A DNA stretch of 57,731 nucleotides from an uncultured Desulfofustis sp. (GTDB lineage Bacteria; Desulfobacterota; Desulfobulbia; Desulfobulbales; Desulfocapsaceae). The stretch is taken from positions 1 to 57,731 of the forward strand of contig CAJQNS010000091.1 in NCBI GenBank assembly GCA_905479735.1, given 5' to 3'. How positions within the stretch are numbered: position 1 is the first letter of the stretch; the number at the start of each line of letters is the position of its first letter. Below, one piece after another: positions 38,202 through 47,227 of this stretch. The notes below the pieces were generated by a model that searched no databases, was not told where the DNA came from, and saw nothing but the letters and a program-made list of their open reading frames with translations. The position numbers and the translations under genes were made by a program.

Positions 38202-39125
38202 ATGCTCGATATCCTGGGGCTGCAGTTCCGCGCAGCCCTTTTTCATCTGGTGCGCAGTTATTTTTGCGGCCAGGACTTTCTTGAAGTAGACACCCCCATT
38301 CGTCAGCCGGTGCTGCTGCCGGAAAGTAACATCACCCCCATGGCTTCGGGTGCCTGGTTTCTGCAAACCTCCCCCGAACTGTGTATGAAGCGCCTCCTGG
38401 CCCGGCAAGGTCAAAACATCTTTCAGATCTGTCCCTGTTTCAGAGCCGATGAGAGGGGTTCCCGCCACCTGGAAGAATTTACCATGCTCGAGTGGTACCG
38501 CAGCGATGGTGACTACTTTGATCTGATGGCTGATTGCAGAGCTCTTGTCGACTATGTAATAGAGGGGCTCAATCAGCGGGAAAAGTATGGGGCCATTGTG
38601 GCCAGGTCCTGTTTCGGGACCATGGTCGTCGACAAAGAGTGGCAAACTGTCACCGTTGCCGAAGCGTTTTCCCGGTGGGGCAAAATGCCGCTTGAAGAAG
38701 CACTCAACTCTAAGAGGTTCGATGAAGTGATCGCCATTGATATCGAGCCGCACCTTGGTTTGCAGTCCCCCACTTTTCTCTGCGATTACCCTGCTGAATG
38801 CGCCTCTCTGGCCCGGTTGAAAAAAGAGGATGCCAACCTGGCCGAACGTTTTGAACTCTATATTGATGGTATGGAATTGGCCAACGGGTTCAGCGAACTC
38901 ACCGACGCTAGCGAACAGCGTATTCGATTCGAGGAGGAACTGGATCGAATCGAACAACGAGACGGTGCCCGGCCCCCCATGCCGGAGAAATTTCTCGCCG
39001 ATCTTGATCGGCTCGATCGGGCTGCGGGAATTGCCTTTGGCCTGGACCGGCTGCTCATGCTGCTGTTATCCGTTTCGACCATCGACGAGGTGGTAAGTCT
39101 CTCGGCCGATGACTGGTTCGAGTAG
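38202..39125 (+). CDS. epmA: EF-P--lysine ligase EpmA (PoxA/GenX)
   Basis: A 307-residue paralogue of the class II lysyl-tRNA synthetase catalytic core without the anticodon-binding domain. It has the class II motifs FLEVDTPIR (motif 1), FRADERGSRHLEEFTMLEW (motif 2) and GIAFGLDRLLMLLL (motif 3). It would attach (R)-beta-lysine, or lysine, to K32 of the EF-P encoded immediately upstream. The aminomutase EpmB that makes beta-lysine is not in the window. Adjacent placement with efp supports the assignment. Confidence 0.93.
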   Translation: MLDILGLQFRAALFHLVRSYFCGQDFLEVDTPIRQPVLLPESNITPMASGAWFLQTSPELCMKRLLARQGQNIFQICPCFRADERGSRHLEEFTMLEWYRSDGDYFDLMADCRALVDYVIEGLNQREKYGAIVARSCFGTMVVDKEWQTVTVAEAFSRWGKMPLEEALNSKRFDEVIAIDIEPHLGLQSPTFLCDYPAECASLARLKKEDANLAERFELYIDGMELANGFSELTDASEQRIRFEEELDRIEQRDGARPPMPEKFLADLDRLDRAAGIAFGLDRLLMLLLSVSTIDEVVSLSADDWFE

Positions 39126-39592
39126 GGTCACAGGTAAGCGGTTTGAGCGATTTTCCAGCCGACTTATCGGTTGCGGCTATTGTTCCAGTGTTGTCTCGTC
39201 GCCTTCACCATAGTGTAGCGACAGGTTTGATAGACCGGCGGTCAACTGCTGCAGATCCTCCTCCCTGCCGCTCAAATCTTTTTGTTTTGCGACCTGCTCG
39301 AGATTGTCATACATCGACGAGAGTTTCTAGCCGTACATGCCGATCCGTTTTCATACGGATGGTATGCTGACGTGTGAGGCAAATAAGATGGCTCTGGCAC
39401 ATTTCAAACAGCTGAATTTATGTTGTTATTTGATATTAATTAAGAGATTCAACAGCAATAATATGCTACAATGCGGCAGTTGCAGCGTATCTTCTTGAAC
39501 TGATTTTTTTAGCCAGGTTTTTCAAACAATGGAGAATCATTAGTCCGGTATGTCGAGGTCCAACTCTGTACCGGGATAACGGGAGCGAATCG
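39126..39592 (+). other. 467-base intergenic region with possible FIST promoter
   Basis: No supported gene. A short TTG-started frame (39143-39370) has a poor composition for a protein. An extended -10 element, TGC-TACAAT (39464-39472), lies about 120 bases before the FIST gene, without a good -35. A small hairpin AGCCG ... CGGCT near 39156-39178 follows epmA but has no T-run. Confidence 0.35.
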
Positions 39593-40765
39593 ATGTTAGA
39601 GAGTGTTTACAGCGTGAGTGATGACCTTGATCCCATAGCTGGGGTGCGCAGCATCGTTGCTGACTGCAGAGATCAACTGGGCGGTCGCCGTGCGGCGGCG
39701 GGGCTGTTCTTTACCTCTTGCCTGGAGGCGGACTATGGTCAGATGCTGGCTGCAATTGCTGAGGCTTTTCCCGACATCGAGTTAATCGGCTGTACCACCG
39801 ATGGTGAGATCACCCCGCAGAGGGGCTTCACAGAGGATTCATCGGCACTGCTGCTGCTGATTTCCGACGAAATTTCATTTGCTGCAGCCGTTGCTGAAAA
39901 TATTTCGGATAGCGCAGAATATTCAATCTCAGAAGCATATCGGCAGGCCAAAGCTAATTTGGGCCTGGAGCCGACCATGGCGCTGGTACTGCCAGACGGT
40001 ATGTCAACCATGAACGTGCCGATCGATGCCTGTCTCCGGTCGGGAATGAGTGAGAGTCTGCCCATATTTGGTGGTTCAGCGGGAGATGGTTTCAGAATCA
40101 TAAAAACCCATCAGTTTCTCGGTAAAGAACTATTTAGTGATGCGATGCCAATCCTGCTGATGAGTGGAGACGTGGAAATGGGCATCAGTATCGCCACGGG
40201 GCCTGTACCCTATGGCAATTACTATCCCGTAGATAAAGTTAATGGGAATGTTATCCATTCCATTGATGGTGTAACTGCACTTGAATTCTATGAACGTTTT
40301 TTTGGTAAGTATATCGAGGACCGTGAGTTGTCTTTTTTTCCACTTGCCGTCTATACCGCTGACAGTGAAGATTTTGTTCTCAGGGATCCGGTGGAGATTA
40401 ATCGAAATAACGGCAGTATCTCCTTTGTCGGTAGACTAGAAGAGCCCTGTAAGGTCAGGATCACTCAGGTTACCCGCGAAGACACATTGAATTCGGGCCA
40501 TCGCGGATCCGCCCAGGTTTTGTCTGTGTTTGAACAAGCTAAACCTGATATCGTCCTGATGTTTTCCTGTACCTCACGCAGGCATGTACTTGGCTCGCGT
40601 ACTGATGAAGAGTTTGAAGTTCTTAAAAAAAATGGTCTGCAGGTACCCTTCTTTGGCTTCTACTGCTATGGTGAAATCGGTCCTTTTGTCAATGGTCAAC
40701 CGGTTTATTTTCATAGTGATACTTGCGTATTGGTGGCACTGCGATCCAGTTCAAATCAATCATGA
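39593..40765 (+). CDS. FIST-domain sensory protein
   Basis: A 390-residue protein matching the FIST N plus FIST C architecture. The N part contains IELIGCTTDGEITPQRG (near residue 62) and LPIFGGSAGDGF; the C part contains VLMFSCTSRRHVLGS and VPFFGFYCYGEIGPF, where the CYGEI repeat mirrors GCTTDGEI and is a family signature. FIST is proposed to bind small ligands such as amino acids. There is no signal peptide or membrane helix, so it acts in the cytoplasm. The stop overlaps the kinase start (ATGA at 40762), so it is likely the sensor input for that kinase. GGGAGCG precedes ATG 39593. Confidence 0.9.
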   Translation: MLESVYSVSDDLDPIAGVRSIVADCRDQLGGRRAAAGLFFTSCLEADYGQMLAAIAEAFPDIELIGCTTDGEITPQRGFTEDSSALLLLISDEISFAAAVAENISDSAEYSISEAYRQAKANLGLEPTMALVLPDGMSTMNVPIDACLRSGMSESLPIFGGSAGDGFRIIKTHQFLGKELFSDAMPILLMSGDVEMGISIATGPVPYGNYYPVDKVNGNVIHSIDGVTALEFYERFFGKYIEDRELSFFPLAVYTADSEDFVLRDPVEINRNNGSISFVGRLEEPCKVRITQVTREDTLNSGHRGSAQVLSVFEQAKPDIVLMFSCTSRRHVLGSRTDEEFEVLKKNGLQVPFFGFYCYGEIGPFVNGQPVYFHSDTCVLVALRSSSNQS

Positions 40766-42438
40766 CCGATACAGAAGCCCTAAAGCGACAGCTGGAAAGG
40801 GCGGATCAGGAAATTGGCTATCTGAAGCGCAGAATTTCGCGGATGGAAAAGCGTCTGCTGCGTCAGGAAAAGCTCGACGATATGAACCGCCATCAGACCA
40901 AATGGGCCATGCAGCAGCTGGAGGAGGCCCGGGCCTTGGCAGAGAAAGCAAACCAGGCCAAGACCGATTTTCTGGCTAATATGAGCCATGAGATCCGCAC
41001 CCCCTTAAATATCGTGCTGGGAATGGGGGAACTGTTGGCCGGTACGGAGCTTGCGGACAGTCAGAAACAATATCTGCAGAGCCTTCGGCTATCCGGTGAA
41101 CATCTGCTCAAATTGATCAACGATATTTTGGAGTTCTCGAGGATCGAATCAGGCTGCATCGAGGCGATTGAAAGGTCCTTCGATCTAAAAGAGCTACTCG
41201 TCGGGGTTGAGGCGATGGGTGCCCATCTGGCCCTGGAGAAAGGGATCGAGTTTTCTTTGGAATACGATAGTTCGTTCCATATCAACCGGCTGGGAGATTC
41301 CAGGAAATTGAGACAGGTTCTGCTCAATCTGGTTGGAAACGCGGTGAAATATACTGACAGCGGTGGAGTCTGTCTGTCTGTTGCAGGTCTTGAATGCGAT
41401 AACCGAGAGTCTGTCTTATTCTCGGTGTCAGATACCGGAATCGGTATAGCCCAGGACAAGCAGGAACTGATTTTCGAACGTTTTACCCAACTCGAACAGG
41501 GGAGCCGGAAGATCAGAAGTGGCGTCGGGCTTGGTCTTGCCATCAGTCAGCGCCTGGTAGAGGCCATGGGCGGGCTGATTAAAATTGAAAGCGAAATCGG
41601 CAAAGGCAGTTCTTTCACGGTACAGCTCAGGCTGCCGTTTTCTGAGGAGGACTCGTTCAATCCCCGGTATCGTGAACTAGTCGGGCTTCCGGACGCCTTG
41701 GGCCCGCTCCGGATACTGGTGGTTGACGATATTTACCTGAATTTCGAGGTGATAAGGAACTATCTCAAAGACCTCCCGGTAACTATCAAATATGCCGAAA
41801 ACGGCCGGCGAGCGCAGAAAGCGTTTGTTGATGACTGCTGCGACATCATCCTGATGGATCTGCGCATGCCGGTGATGGGCGGAATCGAAGCAGTCAATCA
41901 CATTCGTAAGTTGGAAGAAAAACTGGATATTGGGCCGACCCCGATAATTGCCATGACGGCCCACGCCTTTGTGGAGCAGGAAGAAACCTACCTGGAATCG
42001 GGCTTCGATGAGGTCCTGATCAAACCCTTTACAAGAATTGACCTGCTGGCTGTTTTAAAGCGACATTCAAAACAGTTGCCAGCCAACGCAGAGCTGGTAG
42101 GCAATTCAGATGATCAGCATGCGTCTGTGGACGACGGATCGGGGCCCCTGGCTGCCTTGATCCCCAAGGTCCTTGATACCATAGCAGAGGAAATCGTGGA
42201 CATTAAAAGGGCCCTCTCTGACAATGATCATGCGATCTTGGAAAAGACCAGTCACAGCGCCAAAGGCTTGGCCGGGTTTTATGGCTTTACCCGTCTTTCT
42301 GATCTCCTCGATCATCTGGAGGAGAGCGCCAGCAGGCGTGAATATCGAACGGCACGGGCGCTGATTGTTGCCATCGGCAGTCACGTGGACGAGCTGCGTA
42401 GGCGCCAGGAGAGCTCGTTCGAGGATATCGCCAACTAA
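40762..42438 (+). CDS. Hybrid histidine kinase (HisKA-HATPase-REC-HPt)
   Basis: A 558-residue kinase. Residues 1-65 are a charged coiled coil with no sensor or membrane segment. The phospho-accepting H76 lies in NMSHEIRTPLN. The ATPase domain has the N box LNLVGNAVKYT, G1 FSVSDTGIGIA and G2 SGVGLGLAISQRL. A receiver domain follows with VVDD and D366 in ILMDLRMPVMGG, and an HPt domain carries H498 in KTSHSAKGLAGFYG. This is a complete phosphorelay (H-D-H) in one polypeptide, with sensing apparently delegated to the FIST partner. The 4-base overlap with FIST supports coupling. A regulator that might take the phosphate lies at 45161. Confidence 0.94.
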   Translation: MTDTEALKRQLERADQEIGYLKRRISRMEKRLLRQEKLDDMNRHQTKWAMQQLEEARALAEKANQAKTDFLANMSHEIRTPLNIVLGMGELLAGTELADSQKQYLQSLRLSGEHLLKLINDILEFSRIESGCIEAIERSFDLKELLVGVEAMGAHLALEKGIEFSLEYDSSFHINRLGDSRKLRQVLLNLVGNAVKYTDSGGVCLSVAGLECDNRESVLFSVSDTGIGIAQDKQELIFERFTQLEQGSRKIRSGVGLGLAISQRLVEAMGGLIKIESEIGKGSSFTVQLRLPFSEEDSFNPRYRELVGLPDALGPLRILVVDDIYLNFEVIRNYLKDLPVTIKYAENGRRAQKAFVDDCCDIILMDLRMPVMGGIEAVNHIRKLEEKLDIGPTPIIAMTAHAFVEQEETYLESGFDEVLIKPFTRIDLLAVLKRHSKQLPANAELVGNSDDQHASVDDGSGPLAALIPKVLDTIAEEIVDIKRALSDNDHAILEKTSHSAKGLAGFYGFTRLSDLLDHLEESASRREYRTARALIVAIGSHVDELRRRQESSFEDIAN

Positions 42439-42447
42439 CTCCCGCCT

Positions 42448-44259
42448 CTATCTTTTCTGAAATTTCCCTTTTTTTCGCCTGGGTTTGGCAGCCGATCGGA
42501 CCATTTTGTCAGGATTCGATTTCCCCGAAAACTGACGCTCTATAATGCGGCGCTGCCGTGCTCGGTCGGACTGATTCCTGGCGACCTTTATGGGGCTGTC
42601 CTTATCCCGGTGACGGCCGCTTACATACATGGCCGTCGATAAAGTACCAGGGGTTGGAGTGAAGTCTTGAAATTGGCGGACAGAGAGGCCCAGCCGCCGC
42701 ATCTTTTTAACCATACTGCGGGTGTGCTCTTCTGTACAGCCGGGATGAGCACTGATGATATAGGGGGTAAGCCCAGCCTTTTTCTGGAGTTTTTTACTTA
42801 TCTTTCTGAAGAGTTCGACAAAGCTGACCAACCGATCATGCCCTTCTTTGTGCATAAGGGCCAGGATGTCGGCCTCGGTGTGCTCGGGGGCGATTTTTAA
42901 ATTTCCCGGGGTGTGGTCTCGAATCAGTTTCTCAAGCAACTTCGGTGTCTGCAGCAGCAGCTCGAGCCTCAGGCCGGAGGATACAAACAGATGCTTTACC
43001 CTGCTCAGATCCGCCACCCTGTCGAGCAGCTCGAGGAAAAGGTGTTCGTTGAAGATTAAATTTTTGCAGATTTTTGGATAGAGGCAGTCATGCTTCGGGC
43101 AGGAGCCGATGGCGCATCGGGTAGCGAACAGATTGGCAGTCGGCCCGCCAAGATCGGTGATGGTACCGTCAAATTCGGGGCGGGATGAAATCTGGTCGAC
43201 CTCAGCGACGACCGAGTCCACCGTGCGGCTGGTGATCCGTGGACCCTGGTGCCTGGTGATGGCACAGAAAGAACAATTGCCGTAACAGCCGCGAACCACT
43301 GTTACTGAGTTTTTGATCATCTTATAAGCCGGTATATCGGGAGTCGACGGATGCGGGCGGCGGCTGAAGTCAAGCTCATAGAGCTGATCCATTTCTAGGG
43401 AGGTCAGCGGCTCGGCGGGAGGGTACTGGACAATCCAGGCGGACTGCTGCTTCTGCACCAGCACTCGATCGGCCCGAGAACGGGCGTAGCGATCGATGAT
43501 ACGTTCAGCTTGCATGAACCGACGGCTGTCGGCTTGGATCTCATCCCAGCCTGGCAGCCTCACCAAGATCTGGTTTTTTTCCGCACAATCCAGTTCAAAG
43601 GCGACCATTTCCGCCTCGCTCAACCTTACACAGGTGCCGGCTATACCTTCCAGAGGGTGACCGCCGTTCAGAAATTGTGCCGCCTGGACTATCGCCCTTT
43701 CGGCCATGCCATAAACGAGCAGATCTGCTTTGGCGTCGCTCAGATGGGATCCTCTCAGCCGGTTCTGCTTGTAGTCGAAGTGGACAAACCGGCGCAACGA
43801 TGATTCGATGCCGCCAAGTAGGATCGGTGTCTCAGGAAAAGCTCTTCGGGCCAGGTTGGCATAGACAAGTACGGACCGATCGGGACGGTAGCGGTTTGTC
43901 TTATCGCGGATTTCGGTGCGCCAGGGTGAACCACCGGGGGAGTAAGCGTCTAAATCGCGTACTTTGCCGTTGGAACTGTAATTGGCCACTATTGAATCAA
44001 GGTTTCCGGAAGTGATGCCGAAAAAAAGCCTGGGTCGGCCGAAACGGCGAAAATCTGTTTCTTGGTCATAACGGGGCTGAGGTAGTATGGCCACCCGATA
44101 GCCCTTGGCTTCCAGCAACCGGCCGATCAGGGCTATGCCGAAGGAAGGGTGATCAACGTAGGCATCGCCGCTGACTAGGACAATATCGATTTCTTCCCAG
44201 CCCCGAGTCTGACATTCCTTGGGCGTGGTCGGCAGCGGTTGAACGGTGATTTCTGACAT
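42448..44259 (-). CDS. ygiQ: YgiQ-family radical SAM protein
   Basis: A 603-residue protein of the UPF0313/YgiQ family. The N-terminal part resembles a B12-binding-type fold (IDIVLVSGDAYVDHPSFGIALIGR). The radical SAM cluster motif is in VVRGCYGNCSFCAITRHQG (CxxxCxxC) near residue 325. The C-terminal tail is basic (AAKPRRKKGKFQKR). No substrate is known for this family. The stop lies only nine bases from the convergent kinase stop. Confidence 0.92.
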   Translation of the reverse strand: MSEITVQPLPTTPKECQTRGWEEIDIVLVSGDAYVDHPSFGIALIGRLLEAKGYRVAILPQPRYDQETDFRRFGRPRLFFGITSGNLDSIVANYSSNGKVRDLDAYSPGGSPWRTEIRDKTNRYRPDRSVLVYANLARRAFPETPILLGGIESSLRRFVHFDYKQNRLRGSHLSDAKADLLVYGMAERAIVQAAQFLNGGHPLEGIAGTCVRLSEAEMVAFELDCAEKNQILVRLPGWDEIQADSRRFMQAERIIDRYARSRADRVLVQKQQSAWIVQYPPAEPLTSLEMDQLYELDFSRRPHPSTPDIPAYKMIKNSVTVVRGCYGNCSFCAITRHQGPRITSRTVDSVVAEVDQISSRPEFDGTITDLGGPTANLFATRCAIGSCPKHDCLYPKICKNLIFNEHLFLELLDRVADLSRVKHLFVSSGLRLELLLQTPKLLEKLIRDHTPGNLKIAPEHTEADILALMHKEGHDRLVSFVELFRKISKKLQKKAGLTPYIISAHPGCTEEHTRSMVKKMRRLGLSVRQFQDFTPTPGTLSTAMYVSGRHRDKDSPIKVARNQSDRARQRRIIERQFSGKSNPDKMVRSAAKPRRKKGKFQKR

Positions 44260-44493
44260 CGTCTATCGTCGGTTTTCTCTAGCTGAGGTTGAAGATTTTC
44301 ATTAGTACCGCAGAACGCGCGGCGCTGCCATCTACTTTTTGGTTCCTTTTCCTGGTTCAGCCGTCGAAAGGCCCATCGATCTAAAAAAAGAGATGAGATA
44401 GGGGAAAGTTGAGAAAGATTCTTGTCATATCTCATTTGTCATGTAAAATTGGTGCGGTAGAGTTAAAATGGTTAAAATTTTGCGGTTGTCGGT

Positions 44494-45153
44494 GTGCATT
44501 TGGTCAACATAGGGAGGTTTCTCGATAGGCTGGAAATAGAGGTGATGAAGTACCGGGTGCCGGTGGTGGATCTTATCGGTGTCCAGAGCCGTGATAGTTA
44601 TCGGGTGCTGATCGCCACCATTCTCTCATCCCGAACCAAGGATGAGGTGACCGCCGTGGCTTCGGCCCGCCTTTTCGATTCAGCGCCCGACATCGACAGC
44701 CTGGCCGAATTGTCGGCGGCACAGATTCGAGATCTCATTTATCCCGTGGGGTTTTATAAAACCAAAGCGATTCATCTTCAGAAAACGGCTGTGCTATTAA
44801 GAGACAGCTGTCAGGGAGTCGTTCCCGACACCATAGAGGAGCTGGTGAAACTGCCCGGCGTCGGGAGGAAAACGGCCAACCTGGTACTTTCAGTCGCCTT
44901 TGATAAACCGGCCATCTGTGTCGATACCCATGTACACCGGATTATGAACATCTGGGGGTACGTACGTACGAAGACGCCGCTGGATACTGAGATGGCACTG
45001 AGAATAACGCTGCCCAGAAAATATTGGAAAAAGGTCAACCGGGTTCTGGTTGCCTTTGGACAGGGAAAATGCAGACCGGTTGCCCCGCATTGTGACGAGT
45101 GCATCCTGGAACCGGACTGTGCAAAGATAAACGTCGTACCGAGAAAAATTTAG
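44494..45153 (+). CDS. nth: Endonuclease III (DNA glycosylase/AP lyase)
   Basis: A 219-residue base-excision enzyme for oxidised pyrimidines. The helix-hairpin-helix KLPGVGRKTAN carries the catalytic lysine K126 and the following VDTHVHR gives aspartate D144, 18 residues away as in E. coli. The iron-sulfur loop is complete: C-x6-C-x2-C-x5-C in CRPVAPHCDECILEPDC. The start is uncertain: GTG 44494 matches the usual N-terminal length, while the best Shine-Dalgarno (GGGAGG, 44512-44517) would serve a start further in. The response regulator follows after seven bases. The 234 bases upstream hold nothing clear. Confidence 0.92.
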   Translation: MHLVNIGRFLDRLEIEVMKYRVPVVDLIGVQSRDSYRVLIATILSSRTKDEVTAVASARLFDSAPDIDSLAELSAAQIRDLIYPVGFYKTKAIHLQKTAVLLRDSCQGVVPDTIEELVKLPGVGRKTANLVLSVAFDKPAICVDTHVHRIMNIWGYVRTKTPLDTEMALRITLPRKYWKKVNRVLVAFGQGKCRPVAPHCDECILEPDCAKINVVPRKI

Positions 45154-45160
45154 ACTGATT

Positions 45161-45832
45161 ATGGAGAAGAGTCAGGAGAAATACCGGATTTTACTGGCGG
45201 ACGATCATGTGTTGATTCGGCACGGTATCAAGATAATTCTTTCCACTGACGACTATCTGGAAGTCGTTGGAGAAGTGAGCAACGGTGATGAACTGCTGGA
45301 CAGGCTTAAAGAAACCATCGTCGATCTGCTAATTCTGGATATCTCGATGCCAAGAGTGAGCGGCATCGAGCTCACCGAAATACTGAAAAAGCGCTACCCG
45401 GCCCTGAAGATCCTGGTGCTGACCATGCATAAAAATATCAGGTTCCTGCGTCGGGCCATAGCTGCCGGGGCGGATGGCTATCTGGTCAAGAGCGACACAG
45501 AACAGGAAATAATGTCGGCCATTGGTAAGATCCGTGGGGGTAAAACCTATATTTCTCCCTGTCTGGAAAATGAATTTGCCGAAGATATGCTCAACAGCTA
45601 TCGCAATCCTCTGTCCTCCAAAACCTTCAAGGGTTTGACAAAGCGGGAAAAACAGGTGCTCGGAATGGTGGTCGAGGGAATGACGTCCAGAAAGATCGCG
45701 GACAAATTGAAGCTCAGTCCTCGAACCGTTGATCACCACCGGGCCAGTCTATTGAAAAAATTCGAGATGAATAACTCTGTCGATCTGGTTAACTTTGCGA
45801 TCAAGAACGGCTATGTCACACTCGAGGAATAA
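45161..45832 (+). CDS. NarL/LuxR-type response regulator (orphan)
   Basis: A 223-residue two-domain regulator. The receiver starts ILLADDHVLIRHGIK, the phosphorylation site is D60 in LLILDISMPRVSG, and later residues include LVLTMHK and the lysine in GYLVKSD. The C-terminal HTH is LTKREKQVLGMVVEG with KLKLSPRTVDHHRASLLKKF. There is no kinase beside it; the FIST-linked hybrid kinase 3 kb away has an HPt domain that could feed it, which is inference. It begins seven bases after nth. Confidence 0.93.
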   Translation: MEKSQEKYRILLADDHVLIRHGIKIILSTDDYLEVVGEVSNGDELLDRLKETIVDLLILDISMPRVSGIELTEILKKRYPALKILVLTMHKNIRFLRRAIAAGADGYLVKSDTEQEIMSAIGKIRGGKTYISPCLENEFAEDMLNSYRNPLSSKTFKGLTKREKQVLGMVVEGMTSRKIADKLKLSPRTVDHHRASLLKKFEMNNSVDLVNFAIKNGYVTLEE

Positions 45833-46017
45833 GTTCCCGGCCTACCTGCGCAGCAAAACAGAATTGCGTATTTTTCCTCCAACCATCTGTTGAGATGGGA
45901 GCACAGCCTCAAGGGCACCGGAATTAGGTAAAATTACCCATCCGAAACCGGGTCATTGCCTGGATTGTTTTTTAGTTTCGATGAAGGTAAATCTGTGGCC
46001 TGAAATTATCTGCCTGC

Positions 46018-46054
46018 AGGGTACAGGAACCCTCTCAGCCTCTAGTCTTCTGAG
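46018..46054 (+). promoter_or_regulatory. Two tandem small hairpins in the HU leader
   Basis: AGGGT (46018-46022) / ACCCT (46029-46033) and CTCAG (46034-46038) / CTGAG (46050-46054) sit directly next to each other about 70 bases before HU, in a 290-base gap that otherwise shows no gene. No T-run follows. They may be part of an mRNA leader. Confidence 0.3.
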
Positions 46055-46122
46055 CCGCTGATTTTTCTTCATTCCATACCGCTGCAGGCTGCAGTATCTG
46101 GTTAAATCAAGGAACACATTCG

Positions 46123-46401
46123 ATGAACAAAGCAGAACTGATTGAAAAGATCGCCCTATCGACCGGAGTGACCAAAGTGACCGCAGCAAAGGCGCTCGAC
46201 TCTTTTCTCACCAATATGGGTAACGCAATGGAGCAAGGGGAACGGGTAATTGTCTCTGGTTTCGGATCATTTCATGTTACCCCAAGGGCTGAAAAGAAGG
46301 GCAGAAACCCTCAGACCGGTGAGACAATCTCGATTCCTGCCCATAATGTGGTCAACTTCAGAGCTGGTAAAAAACTGCGTACGCTGGTCAAAAAGAACTG
46401 A
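46123..46401 (+). CDS. hup: HU-family DNA-binding protein
   Basis: A 92-residue nucleoid protein. It starts MNKAELIEKIALSTGVTK and carries the beta-arm signature VSGFGSFHVTPRAEKKGRNP with the conserved proline that intercalates into DNA, followed by FRAGKKLRTLV. It bends and packs DNA as a dimer. AAGGA precedes ATG 46123. It is convergent with lgt, with nine bases between stops. An IHF subunit is less likely because the sequence keeps the HU-type arm. Confidence 0.93.
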   Translation: MNKAELIEKIALSTGVTKVTAAKALDSFLTNMGNAMEQGERVIVSGFGSFHVTPRAEKKGRNPQTGETISIPAHNVVNFRAGKKLRTLVKKN

Positions 46402-46410
46402 AGCTTCACG

Positions 46411-47211
46411 CTATTTCTGTTGTTCGGCCCTGACCAGCTGATACCAGAGAAGCAGACCGGCTATGATCATCAGGCTGCAGAGTATCTGACCCATTGAAAA
46501 GGGGCCGATGAGGCCGATGTGGGCATCGGGTTCTCTGGTGTACTCGATGAAAAATCGCAGGAAACCGTAACTGATAAAAAACAAGGCCACCAGCGAGCCG
46601 TGGGGCCACAGGCGGTGCTTTTGGTAAGGTCTGCCGCGCAGTGACCAGAGCAGGACAAAGAGAACCAGCCCCTCGAAGAAGGCTTCATAGAGCTGGGAGG
46701 GGTGGCGGGGCAGCGGACCACCACCCGGAAATACCATGCCCCAGGGAAGGTCCGTGGGGCGGCCGAACAGTTCGCCGTTGATGAAGTTACCCAACCTGCC
46801 CAAGCCGAGGCCAATGGGTATGGTGACCATGTAGATGTCGGCAGCTTTAAAAAACGGTATCTTATTTTTTCGGCAGAACCACAATCCTCCGACAAAGAGC
46901 CCGATGGCCGCCCCGTGAAACGACATGCCGCCGGTCCAGGTGGCCGGTATCTCCCAGGGGTGGGCGAGATAGTAGCCCAGGTTGTAGAACAGGACATAAC
47001 CCAATCGGCCACCAATGATCAGGGAGATGATCAGAGCGATGTTGAGGTTTTCGAACTGCTCCTGCAACCTGGGAAAGGAGCGCTGCTTCAACTGATATTT
47101 GACCAGCAGGTAGGCGGCTGCAAAGCCGAGCACGTACATAAGGCCGTACCAGCGAACCTGCAGCGGACCGATCTGCAGCAGCACGGGATCGATGTCGGGG
47201 TAGGGGAGCAT
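46411..47211 (-). CDS. lgt: Prolipoprotein diacylglyceryl transferase
   Basis: A 266-residue inner-membrane enzyme that moves a diacylglyceryl group from phosphatidylglycerol to the lipobox cysteine of prolipoproteins. Hallmarks are VRWYGLMYVLGF at the N-terminus, MSFHGAAIGLFVG (holding the essential histidine) and the signature GRLGNFINGELFGRP. About seven hydrophobic segments are visible. The mnmG stop lies about 16 bases upstream on the same strand. Confidence 0.95.
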   Translation of the reverse strand: MLPYPDIDPVLLQIGPLQVRWYGLMYVLGFAAAYLLVKYQLKQRSFPRLQEQFENLNIALIISLIIGGRLGYVLFYNLGYYLAHPWEIPATWTGGMSFHGAAIGLFVGGLWFCRKNKIPFFKAADIYMVTIPIGLGLGRLGNFINGELFGRPTDLPWGMVFPGGGPLPRHPSQLYEAFFEGLVLFVLLWSLRGRPYQKHRLWPHGSLVALFFISYGFLRFFIEYTREPDAHIGLIGPFSMGQILCSLMIIAGLLLWYQLVRAEQQK

Positions 47212-47227
47212 CGGTGTTATTCTTCCC

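Noticed and set aside
39143-39370. A 75-codon frame with TTG start after epmA
   Set aside because: Arg/Ser/Pro-rich low-quality translation, rare start codon, no convincing ribosome site.
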